Assembly: GCA_942486035.1 (NCBI GenBank)
Contig: CALNXK010000098.1
Coordinates: 1,878,001-1,942,000, forward strand
Source: Porites lobata
Taxonomy: Eukaryota > Cnidaria > Anthozoa > Scleractinia > Poritidae
DNA length: 64,000 nt
Direction of reading: 5' to 3'
This document shows, one piece after another, positions 47,343-58,356 of this stretch. Within the stretch, counting starts at the first letter, position 1; every line of letters begins with the position of its first letter. Below the pieces are notes generated by a model, which was not told the DNA's origin, made no database searches, and saw only the letters and a list, made by a program, of their open reading frames with translations. The position numbers and the translations under genes are program-made.

Positions 47343-49561
47343 CTTTTTTGTTTTGATTTTTTTTTTTTTTACTATTTCAAATAGCTTTAGCACACGAAAT
47401 TAAGGACGCACTTCAACCTCTTAAACCTCTTAGCGGTGTCCATATATGAATAAATAGCTGATCTAACTTCAGAAACTCTGAGATTTCGACAATATTGAGC
47501 TGCTGTTTTTTCCTCTCTGACATTATTGTGATGAGCAGTTTCATGTTCCGTAAAATGTCCTTTTATTACATGGACTGTCCTCCCCTAAGAGCAGTGTGAA
47601 TGACTGTCTTTATATTTTTCAAGAGTGTCCTTCAACATCAAGTGGGCGCGAATAAAGCGGCGGGGAGGGAGAGTAAAGGATGACTCAAATATTTATTATT
47701 GATCACGATACGAGATCGAAATCTTGCAAGACGACCAACATGACAACAGGGCAGACACGCTCGGTAATACTGCCAGGAGATCGAAGGGGGCAACTCTGTT
47801 ATAATATATCAATATGCCCCTTCGCAGCATACAAAAACGCAGTATATCAGGTGCAAAATTAACGCTCTCTATTAAAAGTTGCTGGGTAAGAAAATCAACG
47901 TTGTACTATCTTGCACGGGCACAAAATTAAACACTCTAGGTTCAAGCCTTTCAGTCTAATACTCTTTCTTTCCAGGACTGAACTTAGCTGCCTAACAAGA
48001 AAATGACAATTTTAAAACAATAATTAAATTTTATAAAAATTGAAATATATGACTTAATCAATGAATCAATGACAATTTTAAAATACAATAATTAAACGCT
48101 TTGCATTGTGAATTGATGCTATATTATTGCTCTCTACATCCATTTGTCAGCGGCAATGTTATCAAATATTTTGAACGGTATGGGTCAGCAATGTTCAAAT
48201 ATTTTGAACGGTAGGGTCTTTTCTGGAATTAAAAATAAATAGAATGAGACAAAATTAAATTGAAAGCCATTTCACATGAGATAAATAATTATGATGCTAT
48301 CATGCCTGCTTTGATTAAAATGCGTCCAAAAAAATCATCCAAATAGTGACCAAACAGACTTAACTGACGAGTGTTCCACATAATGGACCACTTGATCTTT
48401 TTAAGTCAGCCCTGATTTTTGTCTACTGTTTGTGAACTTGTTTTTAACTTTTTCAGGGTAGATAACCTCACAATACTTTTATCTACGCCTTTAAGGAAAG
48501 AGTTAATACATAATAGTAACCAAAAAGACTAGAATTCTAACATTTATAATAGAATACTTTTGGACTATGCCACACTCACTCGGGTGCAGTGAGGTCATTT
48601 TTAACCTGTTAAACAGACTTAATATGTGCATTTATCCCAACAATTACCAGGAAAGAAGTGTAATTGGGTCTCAACGTGACTTATCTACATCACCCCTTAG
48701 TCTCACAGCGTTTAAGACTCTGTGTCAACTTTATTTGGGAGGATACTCTTGAAAGGATAAAGTCTTTATTCGACGTATTGGTGGAAAATAGGGTCTTTTT
48801 TTCCTAAGAGCAGATACATGTATATTAAAAGCGGACATGCACTGGAGGCAAATCGCAATAATAAAACAATGGTAAATCAAAGAAATCGCAATACTTTCTC
48901 CATACGCCAAGGGGAGCTTTAAACACGAAGTATGGGATCCTTTGTAAATCCCAGAGCCTCTCAAGGGTACATCAACAAGTACTGTTAGTCAGTCACATAT
49001 TAGACTATCCTTGGCCGATATCATACTGACGATCAAGGCGGAACTAGGATATGCACGTACTTTCATTCTTGAAAATACTTTTTGAAAAAGATGTATTCTT
49101 CACAGAAATAGACCATGAGAGTAGTCCGCAATCTCACCCAGTAATGGAATGAAAAACATTAATTTTTAGCATTTTAAATTGTTGAGTTCCAAAGGGCAAA
49201 TAAAACCGGCTAAGAAACAGACTGAAATAAAATTTGCAGAGTATCTTCTCTATGGCAAGGAAATCAGTTGGAAAAAAAAAAAACAATCATATTAACAACA
49301 ACAAAACAAAACATCAACAACAACTGATTAAGGAACATTTTCACTGTACAATTTCAGGCATACTTATCGGCTCTAGGTATAGGCTTCAAGTGTGGGTTTT
49401 CAGAATATTAAATTTAGCAAGCTATGCACTAATAGATGTTAAATTTGGAATTTCGGGGTTTGATGTTCAAAATATGTGTTGAGTATTTTCATGTGAACGT
49501 AAGTCGATGGTTAATATTTACAATATCAATATAGCATGCTTAAGAAAGGTCCCATCAAAGA

Positions 49562-49569
49562 TATAAAAG
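49562..49569 (+). promoter_or_regulatory. TATA box of unit C gene
   Basis: TATAAAAG, 47 bp before the ATG, same context as unit B. Confidence 0.75.
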
Positions 49570-49615
49570 CTCGATTCTGTGCTCCACGGAGTAGAAGTCG
49601 GGATAAGGCTGAACG

Positions 49616-50526
49616 ATGAAGACTTTAATCCTGTTAACCTTGGTTGGCTATGTGCTGGCCTTCAGCTTGGCTCTTCCATTCAACGAAAATGCAGAAAAAT
49701 CAATTAACAATGAAATGAATGAAATTGCCAACGAATTCCAGGCAGAACAACGTAAAGGGTAAGACAAAAAAAAATGTTACGACACGTAAAATTAAAACAG
49801 TGTAGCTTAAAAAAAAAACGTGAATAAGTCAGCAACATGGGGCCGGGGGTCACATACTTTAACATTTGTTTTAGGAACAATTTTCTTTAAGTTTCAGGTT
49901 TGAGCATTTCTGAGCTATCTTTCGGAAATAACTTCCTTTAAAGGCCGGTTTTGCATTGTAAATGTTAATCACATAATTCGTTCAAATAAGTGAAGAGTAC
50001 TTTAAATTCCTACTTCAGCATTGCAATCAATTGATTTGGTTTTAGTGATGGAGAACTGACATACGTGCTAGATGAAGATGACGACGGAGAATTAGAAGAT
50101 GAAGATGAAAACCCGGACGAAGATGCAGACAATGAAAACGACGATAATGAAGACGATGAAGATGAAGAAGACGAAGACGAAAATGCTGTTGACGAAGTGC
50201 AAGGAGAAGATAGTGACGGCGAAGTTGCGGAGAATGAAGACGAAGATGAAAACTCTTTACTCAGTCAAGCAAACGATTTTTCAGATCCCGCCCCTATTCG
50301 GTTCCGACGAGTTGCTCGGCGAGTAGTTCGTCGTGTCCGACGACCCGTCCGCCGAGTGATTCGAAGAGTAACGCGTCGTTTTCGACGTAGACGTGGTGGT
50401 CGTCGCGGAGGTAGAGGCCGTCGACGTGGTGGTCGTCGAGGACGTAGAGGTGGTCGACGTGGACGTAGAGGACAAAGAGGACGTAGAGGGCGAAGACGTG
50501 GAAGACGTGGAGGTCGTCGCGGTTAA
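49616..50526 (+). CDS. Secreted acidic/arginine-rich precursor, unit C copy
   Basis: Coding exons 49616-49758 and 50046-50526 give 207 residues, the same structure as the unit B copy. Differences from B are few: E47K at the end of exon 1, a Thr to Ala and an Asp to Asn in the acidic block, Gly to Ala in the linker (SLLSQAND), and an Arg to Gln in the arginine repeats (GRRGQRG). Thus one acidic and one basic charge were lost in the two blocks. Signal peptide, no cysteine, no lysine in the C-terminal domain. Role as for the unit B copy: secreted, possibly antimicrobial after processing; unproven. Confidence 0.85.
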
Positions 50527-51510
50527 TGGCAAATAAATGTTGAAACATGGTAAGTACACCTACATGTTCGTTGAGAATGAAATTTAAGCTCAGCTATCTC
50601 GTAATTGGTCCTACATACAGTGATGATGGGATGATACTGAATAAGTCCTGTCTTCGTTTTTACTAACTACTATGTGACTGTCAAATATCTATACACGCTT
50701 TATGATTTAATTTTACCACAATTGTTAAAACTATGATTACTTATAATGGTTGAAGAATGACCGTTTCTAATTTGTGTTCAAATTACAAACTTAAGCCGAG
50801 CTCACTCGTCAGTAGTAATTTGAAACTCGCCTGGTCTGGTTTTGGTGATGATTAATAAAATACTAACGTCTCTGTCACTTTGGAATAATATTTGTTACTT
50901 CAAAGTCTCCTTTTGGCAGTTATTAATACAACATAGGTCAATGAATCTAAGTAGTGTTGAAATTTTTCAGTGTTATAAAGTTTTCATAGTGCATAAACAA
51001 AACTTAGCGAGCACCAATGTTTTGTTTCCGTTGTGCGTCTATTGTTGTTGTTGTTTTCTTTCTGTTAGTTGGTTGAGTATGACGACATAAATTTCCCCTA
51101 TAACACCCTTTGAGATCTACATAATCCTTCAAAAACCAGGAAGGCCGAATCTGATACATAGTTAAGTTATATTATTTAAAACGTTTTCGGCTCATTAACG
51201 TACTCAACGTCTCTTTCTAGACTGAATTTATTCAAAATAAGTGTTGAAAAACAATTTACCACTGTAAATTGAATAAAACTGTTTTTTTTTTTCACTAAAG
51301 TCAGTTAACTAATTTTTCAACATCTCTTCCTTTTTCAGATTTTCACAAATATGCGTTTGATGGAGATTGACAAAACAACAAAGCGAACAGTAAAACGGCT
51401 TAATTTACTTCTTGATAGTATCCTGTGTCGATAACATATACTACTGTAAACTTTGCTGTCCAAATTTTCTGGAATGAAATAAAATCTTTTATTGCATTAA
51501 GGAAGTTTTT
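50527..51510 (+). other. 3' UTR of unit C gene with intron, polyA signal at 51478
   Basis: Exon 2 ends at 50549, exon 3 starts at 51339 (TTTTTCAG), AATAAA at 51478-51483. Confidence 0.65.
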
Positions 51511-52204
51511 GAGATTTTTTACTTAGTACCTACAGTAGTAATTTGGTAACAAAAATAACAACCTTGGAACAAACTTACATGGCATAAATTATGTCGGTGC
51601 ACGTGTACCCGGGGGGGGAATACTTCGTTATAAGAAGCTAATAGGGAGGTGCCGCTAGATGGGGTCGCATTTTTACGACTGGGTTGACTATAATGGGATC
51701 GCATTTTCAATGGAGTTGCTAGAATGGGGTCGCACATTTTCGGATTTTTGGGGTAAGAAAGTTCTTCACATTTACGGTTAGCAAACGTACCAGAATGTTT
51801 TTACTGTAGGTGAAAAGTAAAGTGTTCTTCATTCTATATAAGGTAGATACATAAATACAAAGTGACTAAGTAAGGATCGCGAAAATTACATTTGCCCAAA
51901 AGTGACTAAGATGGGGTCGATAATTGGCCACAGAATAGACTATAATGAGTTAGGGGCTCTGAGAGGCCAGCGACTCATACCCAGAAAAAATGCTAATTCA
52001 TTCACGCTGTGTTGACAGACAGACTTCGACTATTTCGTCAATTTAATAGTCGCCTCAGTTTACCTGCATTCTTGTAAACAGACATTTATTACAAACTCAA
52101 AACGGTTTGCAAAGAAGGGAAGTCCGGTATAAAGCTGAAAAAGACGACCATGCTTATGAATGATGCAAATAAATTCACGCTTTAACTTAGTCAGGCTGTT
52201 ACAA

Positions 52205-52353
52205 TAGGCCATTTGCACGATGGCGTCATTTTACTTAACTACGACCAGAATTCTTTTCGTTTTTTAACAAATGCGCTAATTTGCACAAGAAAACAAAAAC
52301 CTGAAGGATTATGGTCGTAGTATTAAAAATGACGCCATCATGCAAATGGCCTA
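52205..52353. mobile_element. MITE, about 149 bp, TA target duplication
   Basis: Inverted ends of about 45 bp, starting GGCCATTTGCACGATGGCG and ending GCAAATGGCC, flanked by TA. No coding capacity. Different family from 3275-3499. Confidence 0.8.
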
Positions 52354-52522
52354 TTATTTTTCCAGTCCTTGGCTTTCGAGATCCTGTCGGCTATTTGGGC
52401 TTTTTCCCTATCGGCAGCTTTTCGGATCCACACATTTGCGCTATTTCCGCGCCATTTTGAGGAATTATTATAAGCTTACGCTTTAATGTTTATATTATAC
52501 TTTCCAGTTCCCCCTCACTCTT

Positions 52523-52876
52523 TTGTCCCATGGCGTCGACTATACCAACTGTACTTTAAATATTGCGGGTCATTCTTTTGTTAAGAGGCTTCGTACTGAT
52601 TTGCGATGCAAATTCGATAACCGTGCCGCTGTGGATTTTAATTTAAGTGAAACTGCGAACGTTTCGCTTTATGGCATCCGTGGTTTGAGTATGACCGTCC
52701 CGCGATTAGCCCAGGAATTCCGCCTTAAATTTGCTAACGAGCCACTTTCTGGGATCATTATTCTGGAGATCGGGAGAAATGATCTGAGTTCGCAATCTCC
52801 TAAGGTTGTAATAAGGGAACTATTAGACTTGGTGGATCATAGCTTGCCAGGGGCACCCAACGACTGTTGTCTGTAA
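52523..52876 (+). pseudogene. SGNH hydrolase fragment of another YR retrotransposon
   Basis: The frame contains block I GHSFVKRL and block III IIILEIGRNDLS of an SGNH hydrolase, resembling the hydrolase at 37529-38104. There is no in-frame ATG at the start (first codon TTG) and the frame stops before the DxxH block. Similarity seems to go on in another frame to about 52905, then ends. It is therefore a broken 5' fragment. A possible gag relic follows on the same strand at about 54880, the same order as in the complete element. Confidence 0.6.
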
Positions 52877-52905
52877 AATGTCTGTTCGGAGAAGCAAATA
52901 TTTCT

Positions 52906-54879
52906 TAACATTTTCTATTACTTGAGGACGGCTAAAAATTTGTAGGTGACTGTTCCTTTCATGTTCAATTTTCCCTAAAAATACACACAAAAATACACAC
53001 TCCCCAGGCCAGTTTAGCTATTTTTCGTCGTAAGAAGAAAACCTAAAATTTTCGGATTCAAAAATGCGATGGAGAGAGGGATTAGAAAAATTTTCACTTT
53101 CGTCAAATTTTAATTTGTATCTAAAATTTTCGGTTCTGAAGCCCTAATAATTCAAAAAAGACTTACGTTTAGCCTGCGTAGCAGCCGTTCTCTCTTTTGC
53201 GCACTACTTTCCAAGCGCCTGCTACTGCGCGGGCTAACTTAAGTTGCCCTAGGATGACCGAACGTACACAAATTTTATACCGCAGCATAAAATGCATTTC
53301 TAGAGATCTAAAAGTACTCTGGATAGCCTAAAAAGTGTTTTCAGTGTATTTATTGGGTGACCCTGATTTGCAGACTGTCGTATTCGTGTGCGATGGTGGG
53401 CGTTTGTAAACATGGCCAGAAATATGGGAACATTGCCCCCCTCGACGCATCAATGATCATGCAGTCACATGCTCTCAGTTTACTAAACGTAAAATGTATG
53501 GATTAAATTATTGTTCAATCGATCCCTTAGAAAAAGCTGGTGGTCGCCGTCGGTCCAAGATTGTTAGTTTTGACAAAAGGTTGAAACTGCAAAGGGTCTT
53601 GGAGCTGAGCGAATTGTAATCAAAGGGGTTTTCACTGTCAAAAATCTTCAAGAGAAGTACAAAAATCTGCCATAGTGACCTTGCTTTCAGCCCATGCAAA
53701 ACCACTGATCTCTTCTGCAGGCCACTGTTTCCATCTGAGATCATAGTCCATGGTCGGCTCTGTCGAAAATTAAAGACCAAATGTAGTACTCTCAATCTGC
53801 ATAATTTTCTGGCCCTTTACGAATTGAATCCTTTGAGGCTTTTGCTTTCAAAGACAACAAAATTCACCGAACTGAATACCTTTCAAAGACGCTCCAGTGA
53901 AACACTCGCCAAACGCAAGCCGTTCTCTTCACCTCATCGTTTACCGATTACATCAAATTTGACTGCAGTAAATTAGTGTTCCCCAGTTTCTTTTCGGCTT
54001 TCTTTTGGAAGTTAAAAGCCTGGGAATAACTTTATGTTTTTGTGCATGTGTTCAACGCGTCATCATCCATCCCTCTTGATTTTACTCTTTTGGCTTTTTT
54101 GTTTCCAAATTTCAGGCCATGATCATTCCTCGGTGGCAACACAGCAGGGGTTTGCCTCTGGTGGAATTAAACAGAAAGGCCGCCCGTTTAATAGGATGCT
54201 GGAAGCACTTTTTGACGACCTCTAGCTTGTATTTGTTTGAGAACATTTGGAACTACAGTCCCTTAATCGTCAAGTCCTGTTACATGATGTTGTTCACGAG
54301 CAGTATTGTTTATATTAGAGTTACTATAGGGTGCTATATTAAAAGGCATCTCTTTGCTTTGTAATCCTCAGAACTGGGCTACATGTATGTGATTTACTTC
54401 TAACGGTGTTTTCATTACATAGTGTCTTACTTATTGTATCTGTCGAATTTAATATGTGGGTTGGCCCTATAATGGTGAATGGCCCATCAACGATGTATTT
54501 ATTTTTTGTTGGCCATGTTACGATAACACTTGGCGTATTTATGCCCTCAATTCATGTATAATTTGGTATAGGTAACAACATTAGGCTGTGTAGATAAGCC
54601 CAACGCTTATTAATATGATAACTTTATCTTGTCACATTGTACGTCAGTGTCTGATTTTGTCAGTATCAGCTGTGAGCGGTATTATTCCATGGCATTAGCT
54701 GACAACATCCTTCAAAATTCGTGTTAGGAATTTTATCCTAGAAGTTGAGGGCATTTCGGTCCTACATTATTGTTGTTCTGCCTATTTTTGGAGACTATGA
54801 TGATAATTCCATGGCACCCATCAGCCATAATGCCACTGCCACTGTTTTCCCATAGCACAATGCACCGTCCCTTACGACC
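52906..54879. other. No supported gene
   Basis: Contains a TAGCCTGCG-tipped repeat fragment (53170-53236). Open frames at 53508-53795 (minus) and 54034-54225 (plus) match nothing I know. Confidence 0.4.
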
Positions 54880-55260
54880 CAAAATGACAGCACGTAGGTT
54901 GGGGCCCTCTGGCTTCCCACGTCAAGGGTGTGCTTCAACCTCTACATCCAACCTCACATCAACTGCAACAATGTCAGCGCCACCCACCTTGACATCACTA
55001 TTCATAGTCAACCCCAGTTTAACCATGGCCGAGGGTATAGCTAAAAAGCAGCGTGTGAAGCAGTTATCCAGTCTTTGAACCCCTTCATGGTGTCTCTGCC
55101 GTCTGCCTCGGGGTCAGTGTCCTCACTGGTGGAAACACCATTCCAGGGTGCTCTTGTCAGTACGTCACCTAATGTACGGTACGAGGGACTGTGGCTTCTG
55201 CTTTAAATGCTCTCTCAGATGAGCCTTTATCTGCCGGGTGGCTCCAAATTGATAAAATTG
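54880..55260 (+). pseudogene. Possible gag relic of YR retrotransposon
   Basis: A frame starting MTARRLGPSG is Ser/Thr/Pro-rich. After its stop at 55076-55078 the reading seems to go on in other frames (NPFMVSLPSAS, then ALNALSDEPLSAGW). Low-complexity N-terminus plus position after an SGNH fragment suggest a decayed gag. Weak. Confidence 0.25.
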
Positions 55261-57839
55261 CTTCCTATTTAAAATCATTCTATTTTACTTTTTAGCATCT
55301 GTAGTGCAACCTCTGCCTTTACACTGACAATTGAAAAGATCTGTTTCAGTCCCAAAGTGTCAATTCAGCCCTGCAGGTCAAAGTCTGATTCCGCCCTTCC
55401 TGGAGCAATTTGAACACAATTTAGGCCAAGAAAACTATATCAAAAGGCTATTCCAGCCCACGGTAGCGCCCATTTCAGCCCTAGGACCAAATTAGCCCAG
55501 GCTGATTGGACTGTATTGGCTCTGATTTAAGGGAGCCAAATTAAACTCAAAAATAGGACCGTATTTTACTCACCGAAACGGCGCGCGTGAGTTGAGCCCC
55601 ATAGCTTATTAAATCTACCCATCCCAGAAAATTTGGTAATCACGTGACCGTACACCGACCGTCCGTCCGCACCACAGGACAACCAATGTTTACTTTCACA
55701 TTTTCTAACTACTTTGGGAGCCCAGGAGGAAACTGATTGAACCTCAATGTTGTGATCAATTGACAGCTGTCAAAACAAGGTATTCGCTGACCATTACCAC
55801 CTGACCGTATGGCGGGCTCAGGTGTCGACCCATCGAGATCGAGTACTTTTTTGAAGTTATCCGCTGACAAGTTACTGGTTTTCAAATGATCGCAGGCTCA
55901 AGTTTATTTTTTTAAAATTTATATGAAATATGTTGTGTTTATGTTACGATGGCCCTGCACTATTAAGATTTTGATTCCAAACTAACGATGGACGCGAAAA
56001 TTCAGCCAGTTATTTAAAAATACAGGCGGGGAGACCTTTTCTTACCCAGCTGACGCGTTGTCACGCTCTACGCCCAATTTTTATGCTCTGATTGGTCAAA
56101 ATTTGACAGATGAGTATATGCGGAAAATGTATGCAGCACCTTGAAACTTGTTTACTTTGACAGCTGAAGCTGACAGAGTTTTGTGTCAACTTGTGATGTT
56201 TTTAACTGTCTTTTTCCACTGGATGTACAAAATGAAATACGGCTGCTATCAAGAGTCTTCTGTTATTCATGGATAGTTTGTTTATTGGTTTTTTGGTTGA
56301 GAGATCCGTCGCTTGTCAAAGTCGGAAATCCGATCTTGGATGGCATCGTTTTCGTTTTTCACCTTACTTCATGCGTAAAGAGAATTCAAAATTCTCCAGT
56401 TATTCTCGCGTCACTCGGTAGCTTTCAGGTGCTGCATCTCGAATGGTAAGCCTTAGTAACGATTGTATTTGATGTTTGATTTTTTTTTATATCTAATTTC
56501 ATGTAGTCGAGCACAGTTTATGCAGCAAGTTTATGCACGTTTGTAAGATTTTAGACAATGATCTGACCTAGTACCAGGTTTGATATAAACGTGCAGAACT
56601 TTAAAAAGCCTTTAGGTATATTTTCTCACCGCGAATAGAAAGAAAGCGTTCCGAAGAATATTTAGTTATAAATCTGGCTGTAGAAAGAAAACTTTGAGCG
56701 ATTTTCTTTCCTCGAGTTCATCTTTGAGAAAAGCAAACACCGGGAGGCCGGCTTAAAACATAAACTTATTAAGCTTTAAGCTTTAAGACTCACGATTTTT
56801 AGAAACGCTTTAATGCTTGTCTTCGTGAATGAAAATTGTCTCTGTAAATGTTTCACCGAATTATATTTCTTTCAGTGATTGTTAGTAGTCTCTCTTGCAA
56901 TTTTAATCGCTGTGCCGTTCGTTTTCAGTCGTTCATGAACATCGCTTGCAGAAGTTATCTCAAAATTGCGCGCGTATCAAACGTTTTTTGATTACACATC
57001 GTTATAAAACCCTTAAATAAAAAAAATAAACATAATAAATTATTTATTATGTTGAAGCGTAACTCTATTAATGTTCACTGCAAATTTGGCGTTCATTAAA
57101 AGTGAGAACTGGCTGGCCGTATAGGTAATTTTGGAGATTTTTTGAACGGTTTCGCTAAAAGCCCGCAATTGATCGTCCTCAATATTGACTGAGTGCAATT
57201 TGTCTTGAAAAATTGTGAAATACTGCATTCTGTCGAGGTCTGTATGATAAACAGTACTGTTTCATCTCAGATGGGATGCATAAAAAGTATAAAAGGTTGG
57301 TTTACACACCCCCGGATTTGTTGGCAAGATTTTGTAAAGTAAACTTGTCGAAAGCAACACCTTTGGCCTGATTTGTTTTCCAAGAATTTGTTTTCCAGGT
57401 CTAATCTACTGTGATCAAGAGCCATTATAGCTCTTGAATGTGATCGAAGATGATTGCTATTTTTTGGTTGTTTTATATGGCTATCAACTCGATGTACGAT
57501 GTTTAACTCTAAAATCACTTAGCCTTTCCCTCAAAAGTCGCGTGAATTTGCCCTTAAGTTAACTGATTTGTGGATTACAAGTTTATTGTTTGATTTAAAT
57601 AATAAATTTATTAACGGGAGCTTCGCTTTTAGCCTTGGCTAAATCTATATATTTGGGCTAAAACAGATCTTTTTGATTTAGAGTGTATCTAAGGTAATTT
57701 CAGATGCTCGCTTAAACCAGAGACTTTCCGTAATAAGAAACACTCACCGCTGACAACCATACTGGTTAAAGTTACTTTTGACACCGGTTCCCCGGGTGGA
57801 TGACATAATCACATGTTTTACGCTGGCATGAGCCTTCCT
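55261..57839. other. No supported gene
   Basis: A promoter-like patch with inverted CCAAT (TGATTGGTC, near 56090) precedes an open frame at 56183-56449 with a hydrophobic stretch; no family recognised, and it could be part of a dispersed repeat. Nothing else seen. Confidence 0.35.
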
Positions 57840-58030
57840 TATCTTCCCCTTCGGTTGGTTCTGCTTGAAATTCATTGGCAAATCCTTTCACTTCGGAGTT
57901 ACTTCATTTTTTTCCATTTTTGTTGAATGGAAGAGCCAAACTGAAGGCGAGTGCATAGCTAACGATGGCTAACAGAACTAAAAGCCATGATCCCCTACTT
58001 CTTGTATATGGATCGCGCCTTTATATCCTT
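57840..58030 (-). pseudogene. Inverted relic of exon 1 and TATA region of the acidic/Arg-rich precursor gene
   Basis: On the minus strand, GATATAAAGGCGCGATCC (58028 downwards) matches the TATA region of the array genes. An ATG at 57989-57987 is followed by codons for LAFSLALPFN in the neighbouring frame. The segment ends with a counterpart of the exon end (CGAAGGGGAAG) in which the donor GT is lost. A deletion just after the ATG shifts the frame, and stops follow. Only exon 1 is present; no acidic or arginine exon was found to the left. Confidence 0.75.
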
Positions 58031-58284
58031 GACCCCCCTCTGTAACAGATCCAATGGAATCTATACCTTCACTGGGTTCTCGGATAAAACGTCACTGGGT
58101 TGTTTTATTTTCCACTGGGTTTTCTTCTTAGTTGTGTTCTTCCCATAAAAGGGGTGGCAGACCTTACATTTTTACCGGTATGAAAACTTTGAACAACTTG
58201 TACATATTTCTGTAGAAGCGAGAAGAACTAAACGAAAAACAATTTTTGTGTAAGATTGATTACCTGTTCAATGACCTGCTCCCA
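58031..58284. other. Non-coding spacer
   Basis: No similarity to the array spacer was seen upstream of the relic TATA box, so the relic is not a whole unit. Confidence 0.4.
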
Positions 58285-58356
58285 GTTGGCTTGTTAGCTC
58301 AAATCGTAAGATCGCTTCACCGGCATCGCAGAGGTCAAGGTTTCGAATCCCGTAAA
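58285..58356 (+). repeat. tRNA-like SINE head
   Basis: Box A-like TTAGCTCAAATCGTAAGA and box B GGTTTCGAATCC, similar in the middle to the Thr-like head at 19183-19245. Arms pair poorly, so probably not a functional tRNA. Confidence 0.5.

Larger units (their letters stand above)
44979..51934 (+). repeat. Tandem unit C
   Basis: SINE, spacer, gene and terminal dispersed repeat, in the same order as unit B. The right end (51934) is where similarity with 44890 stops. It has about 80 extra bp (51590-51670, with a G-run) of the terminal dispersed repeat that B lacks. Confidence 0.9.

Noticed and set aside
56183..56449. Small membrane protein gene
   Set aside because: Hydrophobic stretch but no recognised family, no downstream exon and promoter-like flank suggests a dispersed repeat.
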